A stretch of DNA of 64,000 nt from CAWJKP01 sp963843465 (GCA_963843465.1 CAWJKP010000008.1:248001-312000), one strand, 5' to 3'; positions 31,455 through 41,253 are shown, numbered from the stretch's first letter. Translations and numbers: made by a program. The notes: a model not told the origin generated them from the sequence alone.

Positions 31455-32047
31455 CTCCCCCCCGTCGCGACAAACCCTTACGATCGCCGATCATCAGGGT
31501 GACCGTCCGTGCATCGTTAGGGCCGGCACTGTGGAGGGAGTAAGCAATCGCCGTGCCGAAGAGGCGAGGTCGGAGTTTTCAGTAGTCAGACTTGGTTGGA
31601 ACGGCTGCCTTGAGACGGTTCCCGCCTTGTTCTTGGGTTGAAAAGGCAGGAAGAGCCGTTCCGAGCACTGGCACTTGGACGCGCCGTGCCCAGGTGGCTG
31701 CGGAGCAAGGCAGTCGCTGATATGGCCGCCGTTCTACCAGACTGGTTGCGAAATCTGCCACGCGGTCATGTACTGGTTTCAGAACCATGTCATCATGTCG
31801 CGGCGCAGGTGATAGCCGGTGGCGAAATGATGGAAAGGACTCGGTTGGGCGCCTCAGGCCGGTCTTACAGCCCTGCTGGTGGCTAGCGGCACTGCCAGGG
31901 GGGCAGGTCCATGTTTTCGGCCTTACGTCCAACGGCGAAAAGCGCTTTCTCGCCGAAAAATGGACCAGTTCCCGACGTGGCCGTGAACGCTTACGGTGCT
32001 GTCGGATATGCCAAGGATCGTTTGCAAGTCGCGCCCGTGCGTTACTC
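31455..32047. other. Intergenic region with repeat debris
   Basis: No gene I can support. A hairpin occupies 31903-31967: arms around GGTCCATGTTTTCGGC and its near-complement, inside GGGACAGG-type flanks. It is followed by a solitary copy of the terminal word CCGTGAACGCTTACGG at 31981-31996. The rest (31455-31900) shows nothing I recognise on either strand. Confidence 0.55.
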
Positions 32048-32169
32048 GTAGCCGTTCACGGCCTCGAATGTAGTAGGCACACGCCGTGTGCCGTCTGTCC
32101 GTACAGGCGGAAACACGACGGCACACGGCGTGTGCCTACTACATTGAGCGACCACCCGTGAACGGTTAC
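32048..32169. repeat. Composite inverted repeat with GTAACCGTTCAC-type ends
   Basis: The outer ends GTAGCCGTTCACGG (32048-32061) and CCGTGAACGGTTAC (32156-32169) enclose a perfect 27-base hairpin. Its arms are at 32069-32095 and 32117-32143 (TGTAGTAGGCACACGCCGTG...). The inner hairpin belongs to the same family as the kinase insertion at 3934-4073. Confidence 0.9.
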
Positions 32170-32325
32170 CGTTACTCTCCTATCCGTGGCTCTTGTTCCT
32201 TGACCCTGCCGCCGATTGCGTGACAATTCAGTTAGGGTAACCGTGATGAAACCTCGGCGGCCTGGATGCTTGTCGCATCCCGCCAAAGCAAGGACGCCGG
32301 GGAGATCGAAAAGGAAACATGCATC

Positions 32326-33087
32326 ATGCCACCGATCACGAAGAAACTCGCTGGTAAGGTCGCCATGGTAACGGGTGCTTCCAAGGGGATCGGCGCTGCG
32401 ATTGCCAAGGCGCTGGCCGACGAGGGGGCTGCCGTAATTGTCAACTACGCGTCCAGCAAGGCAGGGGCCGAGCGTGTCGTCGCCGAGATTGTCGGCAACG
32501 GGGGCAAGGCCGTCGCCGTGCAGGCCGATGTCAGCAAGAAGGCCGACATCGAGCGTCTCTTCAGCGAAGCGAAAGCCGCGTTTGGCCAGCTCGACATCCT
32601 GGTGAACAACGCCGGCATCTACGAGTTTGCACCGCTGGAAAACGTCACGGCCGAGCACTTCCACAAGATGTTCGACCTCAACGTGCTGGGCCTGATTCTG
32701 GCGTCGCAGGAAGCGGTCGAGCATTTCAGCCCCGGGGGAGGCAGCATCGTCAATATCAGTTCCGTGGCTGCCACCGCGGCTCCGCCGACCACCTCGGTCT
32801 ACAGCGCGACCAAGGCCGCCGTGGACGCCGTGACCAGGTCGCTCGCCAAGGAGCTGGGACCACGCCACATCCGCGTCAATTCCATCAACCCCGGCATAGT
32901 CGAAACGGAAGGCGTCCGCGCCGCCGGAATCATCGAAAGTGATTTCCGAAAGCAGGCCGAATCGCAAACGCCGCTGGGCCGAATCGGTCAGCCCCAAGAC
33001 GTCGCCCCCGCCGTCGTATTCCTGGCCTCGCCCGAAGCCGGCTGGATCACCGGCGAAACGCTTTATATCTCGGGCGGGCTGCGCTAG
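32326..33087 (+). CDS. SDR family oxidoreductase, 3-oxoacyl-ACP-reductase-like
   Basis: A complete 253-residue classical short-chain dehydrogenase. I chose ATG 32326 because AAGGAA stands eight bases upstream; the frame is open further up. Motifs: TGASKGIGAAIAKAL (cofactor), NNAGIYEF, catalytic Ser in NISSVAA, Tyr-Lys in SVYSATKAAVD, PGIVETEGV, and a C-terminal YISGGLR. It resembles FabG paralogues that reduce small carbonyls; the substrate is unknown. It stands alone, with a composite repeat upstream. Confidence 0.92.
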   Translation: MPPITKKLAGKVAMVTGASKGIGAAIAKALADEGAAVIVNYASSKAGAERVVAEIVGNGGKAVAVQADVSKKADIERLFSEAKAAFGQLDILVNNAGIYEFAPLENVTAEHFHKMFDLNVLGLILASQEAVEHFSPGGGSIVNISSVAATAAPPTTSVYSATKAAVDAVTRSLAKELGPRHIRVNSINPGIVETEGVRAAGIIESDFRKQAESQTPLGRIGQPQDVAPAVVFLASPEAGWITGETLYISGGLR

Positions 33088-33133
33088 TCCTGCTCAGCGG
33101 CACCCCAGCGTCCGGTCGAGGTTGAAGGCCGCG

Positions 33134-33691
33134 CTAGCGATAGTCCCAGTTGCGCTGGCCTCCGATCGCCTCGGGCAGGCTACAGGTGGGGGCCGCGACG
33201 ATAGCCCCGGTCGGCTCGAAGGACAATAGCTTGAGCGTCAGGGCGGAGCGGTGCACCATCTCCCGCCAGCGGCCGGCGTAGGTGCATTTCGAGAGCCAGC
33301 GCCGCCAGTAGGCGACGGTGTCGCGGAACAGCTCTTCCGCTTCGCCGACGCCGGGGCAGCGCCCGGACCGGTCGTCCGGGCCGAGGCGGCGCAGCACGAA
33401 CGTGGCCTTCTCCCCCTCGCCGAGCGTGAAGTCGGCAACCACGCCGGCGCCGTCGCGCGCCAGCGGCACGGGCGCGGCCAGGTCGAGGCTCAGCCCCGGC
33501 CCGTCGAAGCGGGCGCCGTGCGGGCCGAGCTGCACCTGGTGGGCGGCGCGGGCGTAGTCGAAGGCGGGACGACACTCCAGACGAAAGCGCAACTTGCCGC
33601 GGACCGCACGCACTCGACGGACCAGCTCGTCCGGCACTGTGCCGGCGCCGCCCAGCGGCATGTAATCCTCGACCTCGCCCACGCTGGTCAA
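33134..33691 (-). pseudogene. GH15 glucoamylase/trehalase-like, both ends lost
   Basis: The retained part (TSVGEVEDYMPLGG, RGKLRFRLECRPAFDYARA, then WREMVHRSALTLKLLSFEP and TGAIVAAPTCSLPEAIGGQR) is the N-terminal supersandwich and first barrel helices of GH15-type enzymes. It stops at NWDYR just before the conserved WIRD segment. The first about 100 residues and the last about 400 with the catalytic acids are missing. There is no start codon with a ribosome site. Confidence 0.72.
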
Positions 33692-33870
33692 GTCGGGCGA
33701 TTTACCACTCCTGCCTAGGCGACTCCCCTGCCCTTGAAGACGGCCACCCGGCTACTGCCCGATGGTTAGAAATGACCGGGAAGCCGCGTTAGGTAATTCG
33801 GTGCAGTTACTGTCTCACAATGGGCGGGGGTTGCACAGCGTGACATAATTTCAGTAGGCGTTCCGCCCAT

Positions 33871-33929
33871 GTACGTCAGGCTTTCCAGCCTGACCTGTCT
33901 GTCCAGTCAGGCTGGAAAGCCTGACGTAC
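33871..33929. repeat. 24-bp perfect inverted repeat
   Basis: Arms GTACGTCAGGCTTTCCAGCC + TGAC at 33871-33894 and the exact complement at 33906-33929, with an 11-base loop. It lies between the GH15 remnant and the channel gene, about 35 bases upstream of the channel start. Confidence 0.9.
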
Positions 33930-33964
33930 CGGAGACGGTGGCCGATGAGAAGGGGGAGTTCGCG

Positions 33965-35100
33965 GTGAGATGGATGGGGGTGGTTGTTGCCGCGGTATTG
34001 ATCGCCATCGTGCTGATCGACGCCTTCGAGGTGGTGCTGCTGCCGCGGCGCGTACGGCACGGCTTTCGGCTGGCCCGCCTGTTCTATCGCACGTCCTGGA
34101 CGGTGGGCCGCACGGCGGCGCGGCTGCTGCCGCCCGGCCGGTGGCGCACGGGTTTCCTGGCGCCTTCGGGCCGTTGTCGCTGTTCGTGCTGGTGGTGTTG
34201 TGGGCTGCGGGACTGATTGTCGCCTTCGCCCTGCTGCACGCGTCGCTTGGCACCGCGTTGTCGGTGGCGGACGCGGGCTTCGGCACGTACCTGTACTTCA
34301 GCGGCACCACGTTCTTCACGCTCGGCTACGGAGACCTGGTGCCCACGGGTGCGGCGGGACGGGCGCTGAGCGTGGCCGAGTCGGGCCTCGGCTTTGTCTT
34401 CCTGGCGGTCATCATCAGCTACCTGCCCGTGCTCTATCAGGCATTTTCCCGGCTGGAGATCACCATCGCGCTTTTCGATGCCCGGGCCGGGTCCCCGCCC
34501 AGCGCCGGCGAACTACTGCGGCGTCTGGCCGATGGCCGCAGCCCGGCCGGCGCCGGCCCTTTCCTGGTCGAGTGGGAGCGCTGGGCGGCGGACCTGCTGG
34601 AGAGTCACCTATCGTTTCCGGTGCTGAGCTACTACCGCTCGCAGCACGAGAACCAGTCGTGGGTCGCCTCGCTCACGACCATCCTCGACACGTCCGCTCT
34701 GCTGCTGGCAAGCGTGGACGGGCCGGACGGCTACCAGGCCCGGCTGACCTTCGCGATGGCGCGGCACGCGGCGGTGGACCTGGCGCTGGTGTTCCAAACG
34801 CCGCCGCTGCCGCCGCCGGACCGGCTGCCTGCGGCGGGCCTCGCCCGGCTGCGGCAGTCGCTCTGCGAGGCAGGCGTGAAGATGCGCGACGGGCCGGCGG
34901 TGGCGGCCGCGCTTGCCGAGTTGCGCGGTCTGTACGAGCCGTTCGTCAACGCCCTGGCGGCGCACTTCCTCTTCACGATGCCGCCTTTCCAGCCGGAAAA
35001 GCCGCCGGTGGACAACTGGCAAACCAGTGCCTGGACGCCGCGCTCGCCCGGCCTCGGCGGCCTGCCTGCGGCCGGCGCCGGCGACGACCACTTCGATTGA
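33965..35100 (+). CDS. Two-TM potassium channel-like protein, one frameshift
   Basis: GTG 33965 is preferred because AAGGGGGAG lies just upstream. The first about 65 residues include a membrane helix (VVVAAVLIAIVLIDAFEVVLL). One base appears lost in CTGGCGCC at about 34160, after which the next frame continues FGPLSLFVLVVLWAAGLIVA, with the pore region TYLYFSGTTFFTLGYGDLVP (selectivity filter TLGYGD) and a further helix (LGFVFLAVIISYLPVLYQ). A cytoplasmic C-terminal domain of about 230 residues follows (HENQSWVASLTTILDTSAL). Ion-channel proteins of this layout occur widely in Planctomycetota. With the frame restored, the protein would be complete. Confidence 0.78.
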
Positions 35101-35216
35101 TCCCTGCCGAGCTTCCGATAGGCCGGCTCAGCTTGCAGAAAACCCCCGGCTCGTCAGGAAAAACCCCTCGATTGCCTGCACGACCGAGGAAGCGGAGAAT
35201 CCAACGCAAGGCGAAT

Positions 35217-35419
35217 GTAGCCGTTCACGGGGACTGTCCCAATTTTCGCGGCGCGGGGGACGATGCCGCAGCAAGCCGGCCTGATCGCCGCGAAAATGGG
35301 ACTGTCCCCTTCGGTACTGCCAAGGGGACAGGTCCATGTTTTCGGCCTTACGTCCAACAGCCAAATACGCATTTCCGCCGAAAAATGGACCAGTCCCCGC
35401 CTGACCTGTGAACGGTTAC
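35217..35419. repeat. Composite inverted repeat with two inner hairpins
   Basis: The ends GTAGCCGTTCACGG (35217-35230) and CCTGTGAACGGTTAC (35405-35419) enclose two hairpins in series. One is built on GGGACTGTCCCAATTTTCGC (about 35229-35309). The other is built on GGGGACAGGTCCATGTTTTC (about 35324-35397), the latter related to 31903-31967. It ends about 20 bases before the ribosome site of the next gene. Confidence 0.88.
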
Positions 35420-35451
35420 AGGCGAATCGTCGCCGCATCGAGGAGAGTGGA

Positions 35452-37094
35452 ATGGCTCAAGGAGAAGAGGTCGCGTTTCCCCGACTTACCAGCGGAGAAC
35501 TCGCTCTTGTCAAGCCCCTGGGCACTGCTTGCGACTACGCGGATGGGGAGACCATCTTTCGGGCCGGTCAAGCGGATATCGATTTGTACATTGTCGAATG
35601 CGGTCAGATCGAAATCCGAAATCCGACGGACGGCCAGCGGGTTATCGTCGTTCACGAGCCCGGGCAGTTCTCCGGAGACATCGACCTGCTGACCGGCCGT
35701 CCGGTGATTGTGACTGCCGTGGCGCGTGGCAGAACGCGTCTGCTGCGCATTCCGGGCAGCCACCTCAGGACTTTGCTGAATCGTGTACCGAGTTTTGGCG
35801 AGAAGCTGATCACCGCGTTCACGCGTCGGCGAGAGCTATTGTCACAGTTCGGCACGCTTGGACTACGTGTCGTGGGCCCAGGACGCTGCCGCGATACGAG
35901 CACGGTCCGCGAGTTTCTCTATAAGAACTTCGTCCCCTTTACGTGGTTCGACACGGAAACCGAAAAGGGGCAACGTGCTCTCACGGCGCTGGGCTCACCG
36001 CGAAAGACGCCGGTCATTGAATGTGGCGACGGGCGAGTTCTCGTGAACCCTTCGCTGCAAGAGCTAGCCAGCGAGGCCGGCATCTGGAAACACTGTCCTT
36101 CGCAGGAGGTCGACCTGGCGATTGTCGGCGCCGGTCCCGCAGGCATCGCCGCCGCCGTGTACGCATCGTCGGAAGGCATTTCCACCTTGATGCTCGACCG
36201 GCTTGGACCGGGCGGTCAGGCTGGGGGATCGTCGCGCATCGAAAACTTCATCGGTTTTCCGGCCGGATTGAGCGGCGCGGACCTGGCGACGCGCGGTGTT
36301 CTGCAAATGCTCAAGTTCGGCGCCGGATTGTTGCCCCCGTCTCGGTCGAAAAACTGACTCCCGCGCGGTCCGTCGACGAGTTGCACGTGCTGCAACTGGA
36401 TTGCGGCGCGGAGATTCGCTGCCGGGTGGTTCTTCTCGCCTTGGGCGTTCGTTGGCGGCGATTGGAGGCTGCCGGCGCGGACCGATTCGCCGGCGCCGGC
36501 ATCTATTATGCCTGCACGACGGTTGAAGCCGACCTCTACGACCGCGCCGATGTCGCCGTTGTGGGGGGCGGCAACTCGGCCGGACAGGCCGCCATGTTTT
36601 TGGCAGAGTGCTGCCCGACGCGCACCGTGCATTTGCTGATCCGTCGCACGCTAGGTCCCGGCATGTCGGAATACTTGTGCGAGCGCATCCGGGCAACCTC
36701 CAAGGTGCTTCTCCATGAACAGACCGAGATCGAATCGCTGCATGGCAATCATCACTTGGAAGCGATCGCCCTGAAGAATAACGCCACTCAAGCGCAACGC
36801 CAGGTGCCTTGTTCGGCAGTGTTCGTGTTCATCGGCGCCGAACCGTCGGCGGAGTGGCTGCCGGCCGACATTGCTCGCGACGCCAACGGTTATCTGTTGA
36901 CCGGCACGGACGTCGTCCGTTCCGGATCATGGCCCCGCGGCGATCGCGACCCTTGCCCGCTGGAGACAACCGTGCCAGGCGTACTGGCCGCCGGAGATGT
37001 TCGCTCGGGGTCTACCAAGCGCGTCGGTTTCGCGGTTGGCGACGGCTCGATGGCGGTGACTTGCGCACATCGACTGCTGTCGATCGGCCGCTGA
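35452..37094 (+). CDS. Cyclic-nucleotide-binding, thioredoxin-reductase-like FAD oxidoreductase, one frameshift
   Basis: ATG 35452 follows AGGAG by six bases. Residues 1-130 form a cyclic-nucleotide-binding domain (ETIFRAGQADIDLYIVECGQ, PGQFSGDIDLLTGRPVIVTA). A thioredoxin-like segment follows (FVPFTWFDTETEKGQRAL), then a TrxR-type FAD domain (VDLAIVGAGPAGIAAAVYAS, GGSSRIENFIGFPAGLSG). Near 36325 one base is missing and the next frame continues with DVAVVGGGNSAGQAAMFLAE and the C-terminal FAD motif VPGVLAAGDVRSGSTKRVGF. The CxxC redox pair of true thioredoxin reductases is absent. Relatives are thought to be oxygen- or redox-responsive oxidoreductases; the partner is unknown. Confidence 0.8.
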
Positions 37095-37153
37095 ATTGAT
37101 GGGAGAACTCCATGGAAACGACGCCGGCGACGACAACAGACCTTATTCCCTCT

Positions 37154-38092
37154 TCATTCCGCCGTGGCGGCCCGTCGCCGTCGGCCGCTCAGCAGGTAGA
37201 GTTCCGATCGCACTTCGGTTAATGGGTCGCCCGCCGAGTCGATCCCGTCCACCCGCGGCACTGGATCGAAGATGATCTTTCGCCGCTCCGGGGCCATCTC
37301 GTCCACGCGCTCTGTGATGGTAATGGTCCCGAACTCCGCCTGCGGCCGGCTCTCCGGCCAGAGGGCGGTGGAATCGGTGACGTCATCCCCTGCCTCGGCC
37401 AACTGCAGCAACACACGGAACTCCGCTGGCCCCTTGGCCAGCCGCCCGGACAGTTCGGCGGCGAGGAAGTCGGCCGTCTTCTTGGCCGCCTCCTCGGGAG
37501 TCAGGAACTCGGTCCCGGCTTCGGGGCGGAGGCGGAACCGGCCGAACCGGCTTTGTCCGGCCGAGTTCGTGAACTTGAAGGCCGTGATGGCGAAGTATGC
37601 CTGCCGGGCGTAGCTCGTCGGGATGGGCTTCGGGGCTTCGACGAAAGTCTTCGCGGCCGGGTGGGCGGCCAGGAACGCCACGATGGGCGGTGGCCTCGGG
37701 CCGCCCGGCCCGCTCGCCGCCGCCGCTTGGAGAAATTCCAGGAACTCCTCCCCGGTTCGGGCCGGAAACCCGTTGTGCGAGTGGGCGATGATGTCCGTGT
37801 GGACGTGATCGGCCAGGTGGAACCGGACGGCCATGCCCTGCGGACTGGCCCCCATCGGGTCGTTGTCGGCGACGCTCGAAATCCCCGCCGACAGTGAGAA
37901 CCGCACGGTGACCGGCGTGGACGGCCGGGCGGCGTGCGGGGCGCGGGTCAGATTCGTTGCCTCGGGTGAAGGGGTGAACGTGCCGCGGTACATCAGGCCC
38001 TTGGCGTGAACGGGCCGCAAACCGGGATGCAATCCCCCGGCCAGTCTATCGAGGCCATCGAGCAAGCCGGTGACGAGTTGGGACATGTTCAT
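37154..38092 (-). CDS. Catalase-related heme peroxidase (SrpA-like)
   Basis: A complete 312-residue protein. ATG 38092 (MNMSQLVTGLLDGLDRLAGG) has GAAGGAA about nine bases upstream. The family signature is HPGLRPVHAKGLMYRGTFTP, VRFSLSAGISSVADNDPMGA, PQGMAVRFHLADHVHTDIIAH, and FRLRPEAGTEFLTPEEAAKK. These short catalase-fold proteins break down organic peroxides or H2O2 weakly. Its 5' end overlaps the ppgK remnant in another frame, so the present promoter region probably came from that gene. Confidence 0.88.
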   Translation of the reverse strand: MNMSQLVTGLLDGLDRLAGGLHPGLRPVHAKGLMYRGTFTPSPEATNLTRAPHAARPSTPVTVRFSLSAGISSVADNDPMGASPQGMAVRFHLADHVHTDIIAHSHNGFPARTGEEFLEFLQAAAASGPGGPRPPPIVAFLAAHPAAKTFVEAPKPIPTSYARQAYFAITAFKFTNSAGQSRFGRFRLRPEAGTEFLTPEEAAKKTADFLAAELSGRLAKGPAEFRVLLQLAEAGDDVTDSTALWPESRPQAEFGTITITERVDEMAPERRKIIFDPVPRVDGIDSAGDPLTEVRSELYLLSGRRRRAATAE

Positions 38093-38192
38093 CTTGTCGT
38101 TCCTTCTTCCGTGTTTGCTTGTAGACCTCCTGTTGGCCGGTGGCGAGGAGTTTGACGTTGGTGCCACCCACGTCTATGACGAGCGTTTTCAT
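38046..38192 (-). pseudogene. ppgK: Polyphosphate glucokinase (ROK) N-terminal remnant
   Basis: ATG 38192 starts MKTLVIDVGGTNVKLLATGQ, the phosphate-binding start of polyphosphate/ATP glucokinases of the ROK family. After about 22 residues the similarity ends, and the frame stops at 38046 inside the catalase-like gene. It is 48 codons long, against about 250 for the family. It is the relic of a gene cut by the deletion that brought the catalase-like gene next to it. Confidence 0.68.
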
Positions 38193-38598
38193 CGACCGTC
38201 TTTCCTTCAACGAATTCTAGGCACCAGACCCGGATAGGGAACAGGAGATGAAAAAGGGAAGTGGAAGACGCGACTATCGGGACTCAGGAAAGGCAACCGT
38301 TTTGGGGTGGCTTGGTCAGGCTGGGGATGAAGTGTGCCTAGGCAAAAACCCTTGTGTTCAGCAAGGCACTATCCCAAGCGACGTCCACGATGATTTCCTG
38401 GACTTGATTGCGAATTGAGAGTAGCAACCGGGATATCGCATCTTCCCCAGATTATCCGTGCCGACAGTTGGTTGGTTTTGGACGCGCAGCCAGCGGGCGC
38501 ATAGAATTAGTCATGGCTGGAACGCCACCGGGACCAAGAGGAGGCGGTCCTTTGTTGGCTGCCCGTGGCGTGTCATCGTACCACGAAGAGGTGTAACC
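38193..38598. other. Intergenic region upstream of zwf, 406 bp
   Basis: Separates divergent genes (catalase-like/ppgK remnant and zwf). It is less GC-rich than its surroundings. I see no coding sequence, RNA gene or repeat I can support. The promoter of zwf should be here, but no clear sigma-70-type box pair stands out. Confidence 0.5.
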
Positions 38599-40188
38599 GT
38601 GTCAACGACAACGCTCGTTCATCCGGAGGCTGCGGCGAGCCCACTGCGGTCCCCGTTCATCACCGCGGCGCAGTTGCCCGATCCGTTTACGTTAGTGATT
38701 TTCGGGGCCAACGGCGATCTGAGCGCCCGGAAGCTCATGCCGGCGATCTGCGCTCTTTGGCATCGCCGATTCTTGCCCCGGCGGTTTGCCGTTGTCGGCC
38801 TGGGCAGGTCCGACAAGACGGACGAGGGCTTTCGGGAAGAAGTGCGCCGCGGCGCGGTCACGTTTCGGCACGATGTGTCCGCGGAAAACGACGACTGGAA
38901 CCGCTTGCTCGGCAACGTGTTCTACCACCGGACCGACTTCACCAGCAGCGACGCCATGCAGAGCCTTGCCCGGCGGCTGCAAGCGTTGGAGTCGCAGGGG
39001 GAATTGCCCGGCAACCGGCTGGCGTACTTGGCGACCGATCCTGAGTATTTCTGCCGCATTATCGAGGGCCTGGCCGGTACCGGAATCATCGTTCGCGAGG
39101 CGACTCAGCCGTGGGGACGCGTGGTAATCGAAAAGCCGTTCGGTTTCGACTTGCAGAGCGCCATGCAGTTGGACCGGACCATCTTGCGATTCCTGCGCCC
39201 CGATCAAATCTACCGCATTGACCATTACCTGGGGAAAGACACCGTAGCGAACCTCTTGGCGTTTCGCTTCGGCAACGCCGTCTTCGAGCCGCTGTTCAAT
39301 CGGCAATACGTCGAGCACGTGCAGATCACGGTAGCCGAGACGGTCGGCATGGAGGAGCGTCGCGGGGCCTTTTACGACCATACGGGCGCCCTGCGCGACG
39401 TAGTTCAGAACCACGTGCTACAGCTCCTGGCACTGGTGGCGATGGATCCGCCGGCCACGCTCACGGCCGGCGACGTGAGCGACGCCAAACTGAAGATCCT
39501 CCGCAACCTCGTCCCCCTTCGCGGGCAAGACGTTGCACGCCGGGTCGCCCGGGGCCAGTACGGAGCGGGCACGGTTGACGGGCAGCCGGCACGAGCCTAC
39601 CGAGAGGAAGCGGCCATCGCCCACGACTCGGCCACCGAAACGTATGTGGCCCTGCGCGCCGAGATCGAAAGCTGGCGATGGGCCGGAGTGCCGTTCCTGC
39701 TGCGCACGGGCAAACGATTGCCGCGGCGTGTTACGGAAATCGCCGTCCAATTCAAGCTGCCACCCTTGCGGCTGTTCCGTACCGTGGAATGCGAGGGCGA
39801 TTTCTGCGACCTGACGGACATGCAGCCCTCCGTGCTCGCCTTCCGTATCCAGCCTGATGAGGGGATCAGCTTGTCGTTCTCTGCCAAGCGGCCGGGGATG
39901 AGCATCGACCTTCACCCGGTGCGTTTCGAGTTCGACTACGGCAAGTCGTTTCACCAGGCGTTGCCGGAAGCGTATGAGCACTTGCTTTTCGACGCCCTGC
40001 GCGGCGATGCGACTTTGTTCATGCGGTCCGACGAATTGGAAGCGGCGTGGCAGTTCATCACCCCCATCCTGGATGCGTTTCGCGAGGGTCCGTCGCCGAG
40101 TTTTCCGAACTACGCGGCCGGCACCTGGGGGCCTCAAGAGGCCGAATCCCTGGCTGAGGGTTGCCAGGGTGGTTGGCGTCGTCCTTAA
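38599..40188 (+). CDS. zwf: Glucose-6-phosphate 1-dehydrogenase, intact copy
   Basis: The start is GTG 38599 (GAAGAGGTGT upstream), giving 529 residues. Motifs: NADP-binding VIFGANGDLSARKLMP at about 33-48, VVIEKPFGFDL at about 175-185, substrate-binding YRIDHYLGKDTVANLL at about 205-220, and HTGALRDVVQNHVLQLLALV. The C-terminal dimer domain is complete (SFHQALPEAYEHLLFDALRG). It catalyses the first step of the oxidative pentose-phosphate pathway. It differs clearly from the frameshifted copy at 26717-28104, so it is an older paralogue or a transferred one, and it may now be the only working zwf. Confidence 0.93.
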   Translation: MSTTTLVHPEAAASPLRSPFITAAQLPDPFTLVIFGANGDLSARKLMPAICALWHRRFLPRRFAVVGLGRSDKTDEGFREEVRRGAVTFRHDVSAENDDWNRLLGNVFYHRTDFTSSDAMQSLARRLQALESQGELPGNRLAYLATDPEYFCRIIEGLAGTGIIVREATQPWGRVVIEKPFGFDLQSAMQLDRTILRFLRPDQIYRIDHYLGKDTVANLLAFRFGNAVFEPLFNRQYVEHVQITVAETVGMEERRGAFYDHTGALRDVVQNHVLQLLALVAMDPPATLTAGDVSDAKLKILRNLVPLRGQDVARRVARGQYGAGTVDGQPARAYREEAAIAHDSATETYVALRAEIESWRWAGVPFLLRTGKRLPRRVTEIAVQFKLPPLRLFRTVECEGDFCDLTDMQPSVLAFRIQPDEGISLSFSAKRPGMSIDLHPVRFEFDYGKSFHQALPEAYEHLLFDALRGDATLFMRSDELEAAWQFITPILDAFREGPSPSFPNYAAGTWGPQEAESLAEGCQGGWRRP

Positions 40189-40322
40189 GTTGGAGGTTTT
40201 GTGTGTTGCCGATGTAAATTGGGCAGACGATTCTCATCTGATAGGGACCGGGCGAGGACAGGATGAAGGCGGTAGAGGAAGATCGGCAGAGTTCTCGTTC
40301 CATGCTGAAGCTGCGATGGAGA

Positions 40323-40422
40323 GTAACCGTTCACAGGCCGGGGACTGGCTCATTTTTCGGCCCCTTTCGGCGTCTACGCGACACGCGTCTGAGGCCGAAA
40401 AATGTGCCTGTCCCCTTGGCCG
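40323..40422. repeat. One-ended composite repeat
   Basis: Left end GTAACCGTTCACAGG at 40323-40337. An imperfect hairpin of the GGGGACTGGCTCATTTTTCG type follows, closed by AGGCCGAAAAATGTGCCTGT at about 40392-40411. The right-hand end is missing: the rpiA remnant starts immediately after, so a deletion probably removed it. Confidence 0.75.
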
Positions 40423-40423
40423 C

Positions 40424-40617
40424 GTTCGACGGCATCAAGGCGATTGACGTGACGGTGGACGGGGCCGATGAGGTGGACCCCAACTTGGATCTCATCAAGG
40501 GCCTGGTGGTGCCTTGGTTCGAGAGAGGATCGTCGCGTCGGCGTCGCGTCGACTGGTGATCGTAGTCGACTCGGCAAAACTCGTGCCCGCGCTGGGAAGA
40601 CACGGTGTCTGCCAGCT
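40424..40617 (+). pseudogene. rpiA: Ribose-5-phosphate isomerase A internal fragment
   Basis: Encodes FDGIKAIDVTVDGADEVDPN LDLIKG, the catalytic centre of RpiA. After a one-base shift near 40515 it reads VRERIVASASRRLVIVVDSA KLVPALG. The first about 75 and last about 80 residues of the enzyme are missing. The retained block overlaps the block kept in the other rpiA relic (30585-31110), but the two DNA sequences differ, so these were two separate genes. Confidence 0.75.
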
Positions 40618-40992
40618 ACCCCTCGGAAACCGTCGTGACGGTCGGCATTGGCGTTTTCCGAGGGGTGATGTGTCGGCAAGAGCGGTCCACCGAAGTGCCC
40701 GCAAACCCAGCATGTCCCAACTTGCGCCCCCTCTGGCGAGTTGGCCGCTGGCGTTGTGGGATGCCGAGCAGGTTAGCGCGGTAGGTGCTAGCAAGGCGAC
40801 TGAAAGGTCGTTATACTGCGGCGTACCCCGCTGAAATGGGGGCTTCGCGGGAAAGCCCATCGTCTTGAGGATTGGGGCTATCACCTTTGGGTTGCCGGCG
40901 AGGCTCGCAGGATGTCAGCGACGGAGGCAAGAATGCGGATGGCGAAGGTTGCCAGGAAATAGGGGATGATCTGAACTTTTCGGAGCGCTTTT
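40618..40992. other. Intergenic region with a 12-bp perfect inverted repeat
   Basis: Arms ACCCCTCGGAAA (40618-40629) and TTTCCGAGGGGT (40655-40666) form a hairpin at the edge of the rpiA relic. From 40667 to 40992 I see no gene. A GC-rich self-complementary patch (around 40826-40860) could fold, but I cannot assign it. Confidence 0.5.
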
Positions 40993-41253
40993 ATGGGTTG
41001 GTCTTATCGCAAGAGCGTTAATTTCGGTCCCTTTCGGGTCAACCTCAGTAAGTCGGGAATGGGCTACTCCTTCGGCGGCGGCGGCTTCCGCACAGGGGTG
41101 AACGCCCGTGGTCGCCGCTACAAATCGCTCAGCATCCCTGGAACGGGAATGCGGTACTACGCCTCGTCAAAGCAGGGCTGCCTCGTGATCCTTGCCTTGC
41201 TTTCGGGCATCGTTTCCATCACCACCATGATCCTCTTGAAGGTTTGGCCATGA
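40993..41253 (+). CDS. DUF4236 family protein
   Basis: An 86-residue protein starting MGWSYRKSVNFGPFRVNLSK with SGMGYSFGGGGFRTG and SIPGTGMRYY, the repeated Gly/Ser-rich beta hairpins of DUF4236. It ends in a hydrophobic helix (CLVILALLSGIVSITTMILL). The family is of unknown function and is common in accessory regions of bacteria and phages. Its stop overlaps the next start as ATGA, so the two are translationally coupled. Confidence 0.82.
   Translation: MGWSYRKSVNFGPFRVNLSKSGMGYSFGGGGFRTGVNARGRRYKSLSIPGTGMRYYASSKQGCLVILALLSGIVSITTMILLKVWP

Noticed and set aside
31638..31886. An 82-codon plus-strand frame as a gene
   Set aside because: No ribosome site, no recognisable family, and it lies in repeat-rich debris. 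A CxxCH-like reading in another frame is too short to support a cytochrome.
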